Part shown: piece after piece, positions 1-6,724 of the stretch | Position numbering within the stretch: the first letter of the stretch is position 1 | Layout of the letters: each line of letters starts with the position of its first letter | Source of the DNA: Planctomycetaceae bacterium | Lineage (GTDB): Bacteria; Planctomycetota; Planctomycetia; Planctomycetales; Planctomycetaceae | Direction of reading: 5' to 3' | Length of the DNA: 6,724 nt | Assembly: GCA_947463775.1 (NCBI GenBank) | Contig: CANHVD010000324.1 | Location: 1-6,724 of the forward strand | Program-made: the position numbers and the translations under genes | Notes under the pieces: model-generated | What the model saw: the letters and a program-made list of their open reading frames with translations, nothing else | What the model was told of the DNA's origin: nothing | The model's database searches: none

Positions 1-59
1 AATTAGCCGGAAGATCCGCATCACTCTACGGTAAACGAGCAACTTCGAGAACTACCGCT

Positions 60-2045
60 TTATTTTCCGCCAAGGCGGCTCAATTCGTAACGAAACGCAC
101 CCGACAAGATTGGAAATCGGCACCAGGTCTTGGGATCGAGATTCTTGTCGTCCACATGAAACGACGGAGCATACCGTTCACGTTTCCACTGGTTTCGCGA
201 CCACAACGTGAAGAACCGGCGCACCCATTCAGACAGTTGAGCAGCCGTATATCGAGCAGGGCTCTGCCTGGCAGATTCTCGCAGTAGAGTTTCCAAAACT
301 TCGGCCGGACTTAACTTGTCGCGAATCGCCAGACGCTCAATATGATCCAGAACCGGATAAGGCATCAGGTCGCCTTCATCTGTCTGCTCATATTCCGAAG
401 GCCGCAGCTCCGCCGTGGGCTGTTGAGCATTCACATAGTTAAGTGTTGGAACGGCCGCAACACCTGCAGATCCCTCCGTCTCAAACTGCCGCAGCCACTC
501 ACGCAGAAACGCCTTGTCGATGCCGGCGACTGGGCTCAATCCGCCAGAGGTATCTCCGTCCATCGTGGCGTATCCGACCGCGGCTTCCGAGCGATTACTG
601 GTGGAAAGCAACAACGCATTTCGAATGTTGGTGAGCAGCCAAACAGATGGCGAACGAGTTCGAGCTTGAATATTCTGCAGAGCAATGTCGTCCGTCTGCC
701 AGGTCAGTTTGCGACCAATGGCCGATTCGATCGCCCCCGTATAGAGCTGAACAATCTGATCAACATCAATCTCAAGAAATGTACCGCCGACACCAGTCGT
801 GACTTTCTCGGCGGCGGTGCGAGTCACATCGGAACTGTTTCGGGTACTTTGATAAACTCCGGCAAACATCAGCTTCATCAGGTCATCGATGCCCTTCGCA
901 TCGTTGATGCCTGGGATATACGACAGTTTCGCGCGGAGACCGGAAATCCCGAGTTCAGCCAGTCCCAACTCCGCCATGCTGCGAATCAAAACCGCACAGG
1001 CCGACGAATCTGCTCCGCCACTCATGCTGACGACAAATCCAAACGAGCGACTCTTCCGAAGATAGTCGAACAGACCCAACGCGACCGCTTGAGTGAACTC
1101 ATCGTATCGCGTTGGTGTTGACAGATGCCGTGGCGAGTCAAAATCGCTTTCCACTTCCGCAAATCGACCAGGAATGGTCACGATCCGATCAAAAATATTC
1201 TGCGAGACGTCAGCCGTCATGGAGTGAATGCTGGCTCGGCGAGTCCTGCTGAGTTCCACATCGACATCTGCGACAGTGACATCCACATCGGCAAACAGGA
1301 ATCTTTTTCCGGCGGCGATCAGATCTCCGCACGAGGCAATCAAAGCACCGCCGTCGTAGATTGCTCGCCCCGATTCATTGCCACACTGATTCGAGTAAAC
1401 ATAGCTGACGCCGAAAGAACGTGATCCCTCAAGCACAAAACGTTTGCGGATCTCATGCTTTCCAAACGCAAAGTGACTCGCGCTGGGATTCAGGATAATA
1501 TCGACACCGCATTCGGCCATGCGATTACCGGGCCGTCCGGCGACCCAGGCATCTTCGCAGATCTCAAAACCAATGCGGACACCATCGCATTCGAACAACA
1601 AATCGCCGATCGGCCAACGTTGCCCTTCATGATGATATTCACTGGTCACCTCCGCTGGCCATGGGCGGAACCAGCGAGGCTCATAATGGAGTCCATCGCC
1701 AGCCAGATGTTGCTTGGCGACGAATCCGGCAATCTGTCCGTGCGACAAGACACAGGCCGTATTATAAACGCCATTGGTGATAAACAACGGCAGACCCACC
1801 GAGACGATCATGCCCTCGGTTTCCGGAGCAATCTTCTCCAGCATGTCCCAGGCTGTTTGCCAGACGTGCGGGGCAAGAAACATGTCTTCGCAGCCATAAC
1901 CGGTGATGCACAACTCGGGAAGGCACAGCACATGAACCTGCTGCTCGCGAGCCGTACGGATAGCTTCGAGGATTCTTTGAGTATTCCCGTCCCAGTCCAG
2001 CGGCGTTTGGTTAAGAATCCCCGCGCCCAGTCGAATTCGCTTCAT
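60..2045 (-). CDS. nadE: Glutamine-dependent NAD+ synthase (NadE, long two-domain form)
   Basis: Catalyses the last step of NAD+ synthesis, ATP-dependent amidation of nicotinic acid adenine dinucleotide, using ammonia released from glutamine; cytoplasmic. The 661 residues fall into two domains. Residues 1 to about 290 are a nitrilase-type amidase with the full catalytic triad visible: Glu44 (in LPELCITGYGCED), Lys111 (VAKQHL) and Cys163 (GFEICEDAW). Residues from about 312 onward are the synthetase, with the ATP pyrophosphatase loop SGGADSS starting at residue 342, then QNIQARTR, STSNRSEAAVGYATMDGD and QTDEGDLMPYPVLD, which match the substrate and metal-binding blocks of the family. The length is normal for glutamine-dependent NadE. 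The ATG at 2045 is preceded by GGAAG five bases upstream, and the first residues run straight into the first amidase strand. It is transcribed away from the membrane-protein gene. No key residue is missing. Confidence 0.97.
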   Translation of the reverse strand: MKRIRLGAGILNQTPLDWDGNTQRILEAIRTAREQQVHVLCLPELCITGYGCEDMFLAPHVWQTAWDMLEKIAPETEGMIVSVGLPLFITNGVYNTACVLSHGQIAGFVAKQHLAGDGLHYEPRWFRPWPAEVTSEYHHEGQRWPIGDLLFECDGVRIGFEICEDAWVAGRPGNRMAECGVDIILNPSASHFAFGKHEIRKRFVLEGSRSFGVSYVYSNQCGNESGRAIYDGGALIASCGDLIAAGKRFLFADVDVTVADVDVELSRTRRASIHSMTADVSQNIFDRIVTIPGRFAEVESDFDSPRHLSTPTRYDEFTQAVALGLFDYLRKSRSFGFVVSMSGGADSSACAVLIRSMAELGLAELGISGLRAKLSYIPGINDAKGIDDLMKLMFAGVYQSTRNSSDVTRTAAEKVTTGVGGTFLEIDVDQIVQLYTGAIESAIGRKLTWQTDDIALQNIQARTRSPSVWLLTNIRNALLLSTSNRSEAAVGYATMDGDTSGGLSPVAGIDKAFLREWLRQFETEGSAGVAAVPTLNYVNAQQPTAELRPSEYEQTDEGDLMPYPVLDHIERLAIRDKLSPAEVLETLLRESARQSPARYTAAQLSEWVRRFFTLWSRNQWKRERYAPSFHVDDKNLDPKTWCRFPILSGAFRYELSRLGGK

Positions 2046-2050
2046 GTCAT

Positions 2051-2055
2051 CTTCC
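2051..2055 (-). promoter_or_regulatory. Ribosome binding site of nadE
   Basis: On the minus strand GGAAG lies five bases before the ATG at 2045. It supports that start codon over downstream alternatives. A TAGAAT hexamer (minus strand, 2068-2063) resembles a -10 box but lies so close that the transcript would begin almost at the ribosome site, and no matching -35 is evident, so no promoter is called. Confidence 0.6.
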
Positions 2056-2145
2056 GGTGATTATTCTATGCGCGGCCACGATTGAGGCTCACTTCTTAAA
2101 GGTATCCCGCGAACACCCGGCCTCAATTCACACCATGCGGAGAAT

Positions 2146-2282
2146 AAATTGCTCTGTTTTACAGGGTTTATGGTAGCGAATTCCGCGACGTGATCGTCAC
2201 ATTTTTTTCAGGTTTGGTCTATCCGCCGTTGCGGGCAATTTGTTTCCCAGCCAAATTGCGGCAGCATTCTGTAGGAAATTGC
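2146..2282. repeat. Cluster of AAATTGC words, three direct and one inverted
   Basis: AAATTGC occurs at 2146-2152, 2253-2259 and 2276-2282, and its reverse complement GCAATTT at 2235-2241. The inverted pair forms a perfect 8-bp stem, GCAATTTG (2235-2242) with CAAATTGC (2252-2259), around a 9-base loop. Two of the four copies are therefore explained by one hairpin or dyad, while the other two are independent. Such a cluster could be binding sites for a regulator or a structured leader. No known operator is recognised. Confidence 0.45.
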
Positions 2283-2285
2283 ATC

Positions 2286-2304
2286 CATCTCGCTCCACGA
2301 GATG
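2286..2304 (+). other. Perfect 7-bp hairpin in the leader of the membrane-protein gene
   Basis: CATCTCG (2286-2292) pairs perfectly with CGAGATG (2298-2304) around the 5-base loop CTCCA. A smaller stem, CCCG/CGGG with a GCG loop (2312-2322), follows directly. Together with the stem at 2235-2259 this makes three successive hairpins within 90 bases upstream of the start codon. No T-run follows, so these are not ordinary terminators. Whether the region is transcribed is not shown by the sequence. Confidence 0.4.
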
Positions 2305-2331
2305 TTCGTTTCCCGGCGCGGGGCATAAGGA

Positions 2332-2348
2332 ATACGTTGGTATACGTT
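2332..2348. repeat. Two ATACGTT repeats spaced exactly 10 bp
   Basis: ATACGTT is found at 2332-2338 and again at 2342-2348, about one helical turn apart and ending 46 bases before the ATG at 2395. Both copies would face the same side of the helix, as in a tandem protein-binding site. The second copy overlaps the palindrome GTATAC. It could also be chance or part of a promoter. Confidence 0.35.
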
Positions 2349-2394
2349 ATCCTGTCGCCTGCCCAACGACTCGTTCAGCAAAGTGATACTGCTC

Positions 2395-4551
2395 ATGTTT
2401 CCCCGCCGAATCTGGAACGCCCTGATCATGATCGTGGTGTGCGTCGTGCTGACACTCATCGCCGGATTCAGTTCGTTCTCGATCCGCGACTGGCAATTCT
2501 GGATATGCCTGATCGCATCCATAAGCGGGGCGGTCGGTCTTGTTGGGTTGTGGCCCAGAACAAATGAAGCCGATCCGGAAGTGGCCCTGCTGAGATCCCG
2601 ATTGTCTGAAGATCAAACTCGGCAACAGCAACAGACAGAAACCTTCGAGAAAGCACGAGCGTTGCTGCTGTCAGAACTGGAGATGAGAACTCAACGGCTG
2701 GACGAGCGTGAACGAGATCTCGTAGCCCGATTCTCCCGCTTCCATGAGTTTCTGGAGTATCCTGCAGAAGACCTGCATGCGTCCAAAGTCACCGGTGAAC
2801 TTCAGAAGCTTAGTGACCAGGATCGTCAGGTTCACAAACTTCTGGAAGCCGAAGCGGAGCGTGTCTACGAAAAGATCCGTCGCAACGGCTACACGGTCGA
2901 AGGTCGAGTCGATGCACTGGCGATTCGTGATGATGCTCTGGATCTGATCAAACGAGTGGCTCGAATTTATAAGCCGGAGTGCGAGTATCCTCTGCTTGAA
3001 ACCAGTTTCGAACAATTAGCCCGCGCGGCCAGCCGAATTTGTCTGCATACACTTGTGCTGCTGGAACAATTGCCGGTGAATGTTCAGCAGTACAACATCA
3101 ACACATTATATGGGTACATTCGCAAAGCCGTTGTTGGCTACGGCGTGTACCAGAAGGCGACTCCGTGGCTCAGCTACCTGAGTCGCGGTATCTACGCAGG
3201 TCGTATGGTGGCGACAACAAATCCCGCGACGCTGGGAGCTTGGTGGCTGGCCACGGAACTCGGCAAACGCGGCGCGGCGATGGTGGTCGAGAATGTTGTG
3301 GATCGACAGGCGATCGCCGTATTGCACAACCTTGTGGCGATCGTTGGCGTGGAAGCGGCCGGCATTTATGGGACCGGGTTTCGACAACGCGATCCGGCGT
3401 GGATGCTGGGTACGGAAGTCGTCGAACTGATTCACTCGTTCCCCGCGTCTGCGGAATGTCTGAAGTTTGGCCTGCAAAAGGTGACGGCACTGCCGATGAG
3501 GAGCGAGTACGATCGCATCTATCTGTATCGATGCCTGGCAAGTCATAAATCTCCAGGACTTCAATTGGCAGATTCCGCCATGCTGAGCCGGGATCAGCGT
3601 GAAGCCATCGCGAGGTCGCTTGAGCTGTTCTTCACGGAGCATATCCACGGAGCGAGCGAAGCCAACATCAAACGCTGGCGGGAGGGATTCGAACGACGCT
3701 TTGATCTGCGGCTCAAGCTTGATACAGAAAAACGAGGAGTCAGCCTTACGAGGCAGCAGCAAGTGGAACAGGCCATTGTTGCGTTGGCTCAGTTTTTGAA
3801 GTCAGCGCTGAATTTTGACGAGCCGACTGTTGTGGCAACCTTGAAAACTCTGCGAATATTCACGTCCTTGCCGGATACTCAACGATTGACTGCTCTGCAG
3901 GGGCTTTCTTCGAACGTAATAGAGAGTTCTTTCGAACCTCCGGAACTTGATCCCGCTTCAGATGTGACGAAGCTGTTCCTCCAGGATCTGGCCACATGTG
4001 CTGCAGCATCAGATCAGCCGGTGGAGCATGTCGAACAACTGGTTCGAGAAACATGGAGCTATTTTCGTCAGACCTCCGCAGAAGCACAGGCCAGCCTTGA
4101 TGCGGCATGGAAGCAGAAACTTCGCTGGTCATGTCTGGATCAGACGACTGCCGATGATGTGTCTCCGGAGGCGGCGCGGGCGTTTTTCGCTGGCCGCAAC
4201 GAGGGCGAAAGACTGGTGTTTGCCTACAGCGGTCTGTCGCGGCGAAAAGGCGAGACGCTGCAACCGCTTCCGGGGCATTGGATGTTCGGCGTTGAGGAGA
4301 CCGCAAAGAAATCTCGACGAGCATTCGCGACGTCGGTCAACACAACTGAGGAAGTAGAATGGAACGCGGATGTGCCACTGACGGTTGAGCGAGTCTCCGG
4401 CATGCTGCTGGATGATGCTGCGATCCCCAAAGGACGATGGTCGGGGCCTGGTGAATCCGCTTCAGAAGGCGGAGTACTCATCATTTCCGGCAGCCTGCGC
4501 GGCGGACGATACCGCAGTTACTTTCGACCGTTACTGGAGTTCGGAAGCTAA
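2395..4551 (+). CDS. Membrane-anchored coiled-coil protein of unknown function
   Basis: I do not recognise a named family. From the ATG at 2395 the protein has about 718 residues. Residues 7-27 and 33-53 are two hydrophobic helices separated by a short charged turn (SIRDWQ), forming a membrane hairpin; both ends probably face the cytoplasm, given the arginines at the N-terminus. About residues 60-110 are charged, Gln- and Glu-rich and likely a coiled coil. The central part (about 240-340) has an Ala/Gly-rich segment containing GAWWLATELGKRGAA, VDRQAIAVLHNLVAIVGVEAA and IYGTGFRQRDPAW, faintly reminiscent of EcsC or DUF697-type helical regions; that resemblance is from memory. The rest is mostly helical, with a beta-rich tail from about 605. 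No Walker, kinase or protease motif is visible. A GTG at 2383 would add four residues (MILL); neither start has a clear ribosome site, and ATG is preferred as the commoner codon. It stands alone on its strand, so the neighbours give no functional clue. Confidence 0.88.
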   Translation: MFPRRIWNALIMIVVCVVLTLIAGFSSFSIRDWQFWICLIASISGAVGLVGLWPRTNEADPEVALLRSRLSEDQTRQQQQTETFEKARALLLSELEMRTQRLDERERDLVARFSRFHEFLEYPAEDLHASKVTGELQKLSDQDRQVHKLLEAEAERVYEKIRRNGYTVEGRVDALAIRDDALDLIKRVARIYKPECEYPLLETSFEQLARAASRICLHTLVLLEQLPVNVQQYNINTLYGYIRKAVVGYGVYQKATPWLSYLSRGIYAGRMVATTNPATLGAWWLATELGKRGAAMVVENVVDRQAIAVLHNLVAIVGVEAAGIYGTGFRQRDPAWMLGTEVVELIHSFPASAECLKFGLQKVTALPMRSEYDRIYLYRCLASHKSPGLQLADSAMLSRDQREAIARSLELFFTEHIHGASEANIKRWREGFERRFDLRLKLDTEKRGVSLTRQQQVEQAIVALAQFLKSALNFDEPTVVATLKTLRIFTSLPDTQRLTALQGLSSNVIESSFEPPELDPASDVTKLFLQDLATCAAASDQPVEHVEQLVRETWSYFRQTSAEAQASLDAAWKQKLRWSCLDQTTADDVSPEAARAFFAGRNEGERLVFAYSGLSRRKGETLQPLPGHWMFGVEETAKKSRRAFATSVNTTEEVEWNADVPLTVERVSGMLLDDAAIPKGRWSGPGESASEGGVLIISGSLRGGRYRSYFRPLLEFGS

Positions 4552-4560
4552 AGGCGTCGC

Positions 4561-4590
4561 GAGAAAACGCAGGCAGTGCCGCTCGTTCTC
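4561..4590. terminator. Imperfect stem-loop between convergent genes, possible terminator
   Basis: In the 74-base gap between the two stop codons, GAGAA (4561-4565) pairs with TTCTC (4586-4590), CG (4568-4569) with CG (4584-4585), and GGC (4572-4574) with GCC (4578-4580) around AGT, with small internal bulges. The position suits a shared terminator for both genes. There is no T-run on either side, so it would not be a classical intrinsic terminator. Confidence 0.3.
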
Positions 4591-4625
4591 TCACAACGCC
4601 GATTTCAACGCGGCAGACGCAACCA

Positions 4626-5810
4626 TTACAGCGGCGTCATCAGCCATGCGAACATCATCTGGGCGATCTGGTGATAGCCGACGGTGTTGGGATGAACTCC
4701 GTTGTTATCGGGATAGCCATCGACTGGATCAACATTCAGTTCAGTCGGAACGATGCTGATTTTCGGATCATTCTTCTTCGCGACATATTCCAGTTGACGC
4801 TGGACCAGTCGATGCTGAATCGCCTTCCAGCCTTTGCGAGTATAGCGATCTCCATAGTTGGCCTTGAAGGCTTCATCACGGGCATTGGCCGGAGGCGTCA
4901 GGCAGAAACCAATTCTTGCCTCAGGAGCAGCTTCTCGAAGCGATGCCAGAACCGCGTCGGCTGACGCGAACGTCTGGTCGATATGAGCATCCATGGCTTT
5001 CACGTCATTCGGTGGAGCACCAAAGCAGTCGTTGATGCCCAGCAGCACAATGATCGCATCCGGTTTGTGTCCGGAAAAATGCGTCTCAAAGTACTTGCTG
5101 ACGCTCAGAGTTGGTTTGCTTTGTTCATCCAGAAATACAAAAGGGCTGCTGCGTTTGCGGTACGTACCGTCCGGTTCAGGTTCGTAATGTGTGGCAAAGC
5201 GAGCCCATGTCCAGCCACCGTAGCCTTCGTGAGCAATCCCTTCAGCGACTCCCTCCGGACGGTGAGTTCCCATCAGCTCCACGTTCGTGCCCGAAGCTTT
5301 CAGCAGCCGGGCCACCTCGGTCGGATAGGTCGAAGCGTCAGTCAGACTGTCGCCGATGATGAGCAAACGAAACGTTGTCTTGTCTGCGAGATCAGTTTTC
5401 GTTTGATTACCGACCGTCAAACTTCGCGGAGTGATGATTCGCAAAGTTGTATCGACGGTGGCGGGAGGATCGATTGGCGTGCCGTTGGCTGATCGAGCAA
5501 TAATTGTCAGACGATGTTCACCGATGTCGGCCTCCGTTGGAGTTAATGTCCAATGCTCGGCGGTCGCGGTTCCTATTTCACATTGCACTTCGAATCGACA
5601 AGTTGCAGCGTCATCCGTCATGGCGACATTGCGAAACCAAAGTCGAAACTCAGTTCCAACGACTAGTGGTATTTCCGCGGGCAACGTAAGTTGCAGAGAA
5701 TTCACTCCGACGGCCGCGTTCGGCGATTCATCGGATAAGACGTCACAGGTGGAGAAAAGACTTCCGCAAGCGAAACCAAGAAGGAACAATGACCGCAACA
5801 GAACATTCAT
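4626..5810 (-). CDS. Exported SGNH/GDSL-family hydrolase
   Basis: Probably an esterase or deacylase acting outside the cytoplasm; the substrate cannot be read from the sequence. From the ATG at 5810 it has 394 residues. Residues 1 to about 22 form a signal peptide (Arg6, then a leucine-rich core). A Cys at 22 follows LFST, a poor lipobox, so lipid anchoring is possible but doubtful. About 35-127 looks like a beta-sandwich domain. The SGNH fold starts near 147: block I IIGDSLTD with nucleophile Ser155, block II Gly in GYGGWTW (196-202), block III GIND (258-261) with Asn260, and block V NNGVHPN with His373. The residue three before this His is Asn370, not the usual Asp; Asp368 is five before. 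The ATG at 5810 has GGAG eight bases upstream, whereas the upstream in-frame start at 5834 is TTG and would spoil the signal peptide. It lies 176 bases downstream of the thiolase gene, on the same strand. Confidence 0.92.
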   Translation of the reverse strand: MNVLLRSLFLLGFACGSLFSTCDVLSDESPNAAVGVNSLQLTLPAEIPLVVGTEFRLWFRNVAMTDDAATCRFEVQCEIGTATAEHWTLTPTEADIGEHRLTIIARSANGTPIDPPATVDTTLRIITPRSLTVGNQTKTDLADKTTFRLLIIGDSLTDASTYPTEVARLLKASGTNVELMGTHRPEGVAEGIAHEGYGGWTWARFATHYEPEPDGTYRKRSSPFVFLDEQSKPTLSVSKYFETHFSGHKPDAIIVLLGINDCFGAPPNDVKAMDAHIDQTFASADAVLASLREAAPEARIGFCLTPPANARDEAFKANYGDRYTRKGWKAIQHRLVQRQLEYVAKKNDPKISIVPTELNVDPVDGYPDNNGVHPNTVGYHQIAQMMFAWLMTPL

Positions 5811-5818
5811 CTTGTGAA

Positions 5819-5822
5819 CTCC
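5819..5822 (-). promoter_or_regulatory. Ribosome binding site of the SGNH hydrolase gene
   Basis: On the minus strand GGAG lies eight bases before the ATG at 5810. This decides the start: the longer frame from the TTG at 5834 would place this site inside the coding region and add eight residues before the signal peptide. Confidence 0.65.
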
Positions 5823-5986
5823 AGACCAACGCAATGATCAACAAAGTTTTAGCCGTCAAATAATGGGCCGTCAGTGGGTAACGGAACTGTTGAATGATGA
5901 GGATTCATTTCGCGTTTTGCGAACGTCACGACCTGCCGTGCTGGCTTAGCAGAAGAAACAAGTTCAACTGACTTTATGATCGACTT

Positions 5987-6724
5987 TTACGGAGCCGACA
6001 AGGCTGCCGCGATTCCCATTCCGCCGCCGATGCAGAGAGAGGCCAGACAATTCTTTGAGCGTCCCTGAGCAATCTGCCACGCCAGATGAGTCAACAAGCG
6101 TGCTCCGGATGCGGCTAGTGGGTGACCAACCGCAATCGCTCCCCCATGACCGTTCAACTGAATCGGGATCCCGGCCAGGATTCCGGTGCTGACATCTGGT
6201 TGAGCCAGATTGACGCGAACCTCCAGTTGTCGCAGACAGGCAAGTACCTGCGCAGCGAAGGCTTCGTTGATTTCTATTCGATCGAAGTCCTGCAGACTCT
6301 TGCCGAGCTGCCCCAGGAGTTTCCGAATCGCGTGGACAGGCCCAAGCCCCATCCTCTGCGGATCGCAGCCAGTGCTGGTGCCGGCTGTTAACTGGGCCAT
6401 GGGTTTCCAGCCGTGCTTACGAGCTGCCTCCTCACTGGCCAACAAAAGCATAGCCGCGCCATCGTTGACTCCGGATGCATTTCCCGCCGTGATCGTTCCG
6501 GCTGGACCTGTGCCATCTGATTCGAACAGCGGCTTCAGGGCCGCCAACGACTGGCGATTGGCCTCTGGTCGCGGGTGCTCATCCTGCACGCAGTCATCCA
6601 CCGCAACCAACTCTTCCGCAAACTTACCTTCCACCAGAGCCTTCGAATAAAGACGTTGACTGCGTTCGGCCCATGCGTCCTGCTCACGGCGACTGATCTT
6701 CATTTCCTCCGCGATGTCTTCCAC
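5987..6724 (-). CDS. Thiolase (acetyl-CoA acyltransferase type), C-terminal part, cut by the window edge
   Basis: Thiolases cleave 3-ketoacyl-CoA in beta-oxidation or condense two acetyl-CoA. The visible 245 residues cover the end of the N-terminal domain and the whole C-terminal domain. NEAFAAQ begins at fragment residue 153; GHPLAASGARL carries the catalytic His (201); CIGGGMG carries the second catalytic Cys (231); AGNASGVNDGAA is the usual substrate-loop block. Typical thiolases are about 390-430 residues, so roughly 150-180 residues, including the acyl-accepting Cys near position 90, lie to the right. The first codon in the window is GTG read as internal Val, not a start. GHPLAASG has Ala where many biosynthetic thiolases have Gly (GHPxGxSG); FadA- and FadI-like degradative enzymes vary here, so a degradative role is slightly favoured. 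Substrate chain length cannot be decided. The SGNH hydrolase gene follows on the same strand, but the 176-base gap gives only weak support for an operon. Confidence 0.94.
   Translation of the reverse strand: MEDIAEEMKISRREQDAWAERSQRLYSKALVEGKFAEELVAVDDCVQDEHPRPEANRQSLAALKPLFESDGTGPAGTITAGNASGVNDGAAMLLLASEEAARKHGWKPMAQLTAGTSTGCDPQRMGLGPVHAIRKLLGQLGKSLQDFDRIEINEAFAAQVLACLRQLEVRVNLAQPDVSTGILAGIPIQLNGHGGAIAVGHPLAASGARLLTHLAWQIAQGRSKNCLASLCIGGGMGIAAALSAP

Larger units (their letters stand above)
2046..2394. promoter_or_regulatory. Divergent intergenic region between nadE and the membrane-protein gene
   Basis: These 349 bases separate two genes transcribed away from each other, so promoters for both must lie here or within the neighbouring genes. 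I see no coding sequence I would defend: the open frames crossing it run on into the real genes in the wrong frame and resemble no family. The region is more AT-rich than the genes. It contains repeated AAATTGC words, two perfect hairpins, a 10-bp-phased ATACGTT repeat, a run of seven T (2202-2208) and an 8-base inverted repeat ATTGAGGC/GCCTCAAT (2081-2088 and 2120-2127). No sigma-70 promoter is convincing on either strand. The regulatory role is inferred from position only. Confidence 0.55.

Noticed and set aside
29..57. CGGTA/TACCG inverted repeat downstream of nadE
   Set aside because: Only 5 bp with a 19-base loop and no T-run on the minus strand; too weak to call a terminator, and the window edge hides the context.
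342..1121. Long open frame of 259 codons on the plus strand opposite nadE
   Set aside because: It lies fully antisense to nadE, whose catalytic motifs are intact, and its translation looks like low-constraint shadow sequence.
2187..2208. Short GACG/CGTC or GTGA/TCAC stem followed by seven T, terminator-like on the plus strand
   Set aside because: The stem is only 4 bp and no plus-strand gene lies upstream to be terminated.
2190..2567. Open frame of 125 codons on the plus strand across the intergenic region and the start of the membrane-protein gene
   Set aside because: It overlaps the well-supported membrane-protein gene in another frame, has a Pro/Arg/His-rich composition typical of a shadow frame, and resembles no family.
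5852..5874. GCCGTCA direct repeat, with a TTGACG hexamer on the minus strand upstream of the SGNH gene
   Set aside because: TTGACG resembles a -35 box, but the only -10-like hexamer (GATCAT) is 14 bases away and a poor match, so a promoter cannot be supported.
5892..5923. Two small hairpins after the thiolase gene (AATGA/TCATT and TTCGC/GCGAA)
   Set aside because: Each stem is only 5 bp, the two overlap so they cannot form together, and no T-run follows; expected by chance in a spacer of this length.

Overview
The window reads as ordinary chromosomal DNA from a bacterium with moderately high G+C, most likely a planctomycete. That placement is inference. It rests on the SGNH hydrolase, whose layout and phrasing (a beta-rich leader domain, then GDS, GYGGWTW, GIND and NNGVHPN) I associate with planctomycete proteins, and on a large two-helix membrane protein of a type I also associate with that phylum. 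Nothing indicates a phage, transposon, CRISPR array, tRNA or rRNA.

Layout from left to right. (1) Positions 60-2045, minus strand: a complete glutamine-dependent NAD+ synthase (nadE), with an N-terminal amidase domain and a C-terminal synthetase domain. (2) Positions 2046-2394: a 349-base divergent intergenic region. It holds several copies of a 7-base word, two clean hairpins and a 10-bp-phased direct repeat. (3) Positions 2395-4551, plus strand: a membrane-anchored protein of about 718 residues and unknown function. (4) Positions 4552-4625: a short convergent gap with an imperfect stem-loop. (5) Positions 4626-5810, minus strand: an exported SGNH/GDSL-type esterase or hydrolase. (6) Positions 5811-5986: a spacer of about 176 bases. 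(7) Positions 5987-6724, minus strand: the C-terminal part of a thiolase whose N-terminus and first catalytic cysteine lie beyond the right edge.

The genes do not form an obvious pathway. NAD synthesis and beta-oxidation or acetyl-CoA chemistry are housekeeping. The SGNH hydrolase probably acts outside the cytoplasm on an ester in a polysaccharide or lipid. The membrane protein is the real unknown, and its leader, shared with the nadE upstream region, is the most structured non-coding DNA here. I found no convincing new multi-gene system; the best leads are the unknown membrane protein and the repeats and hairpins upstream of it.
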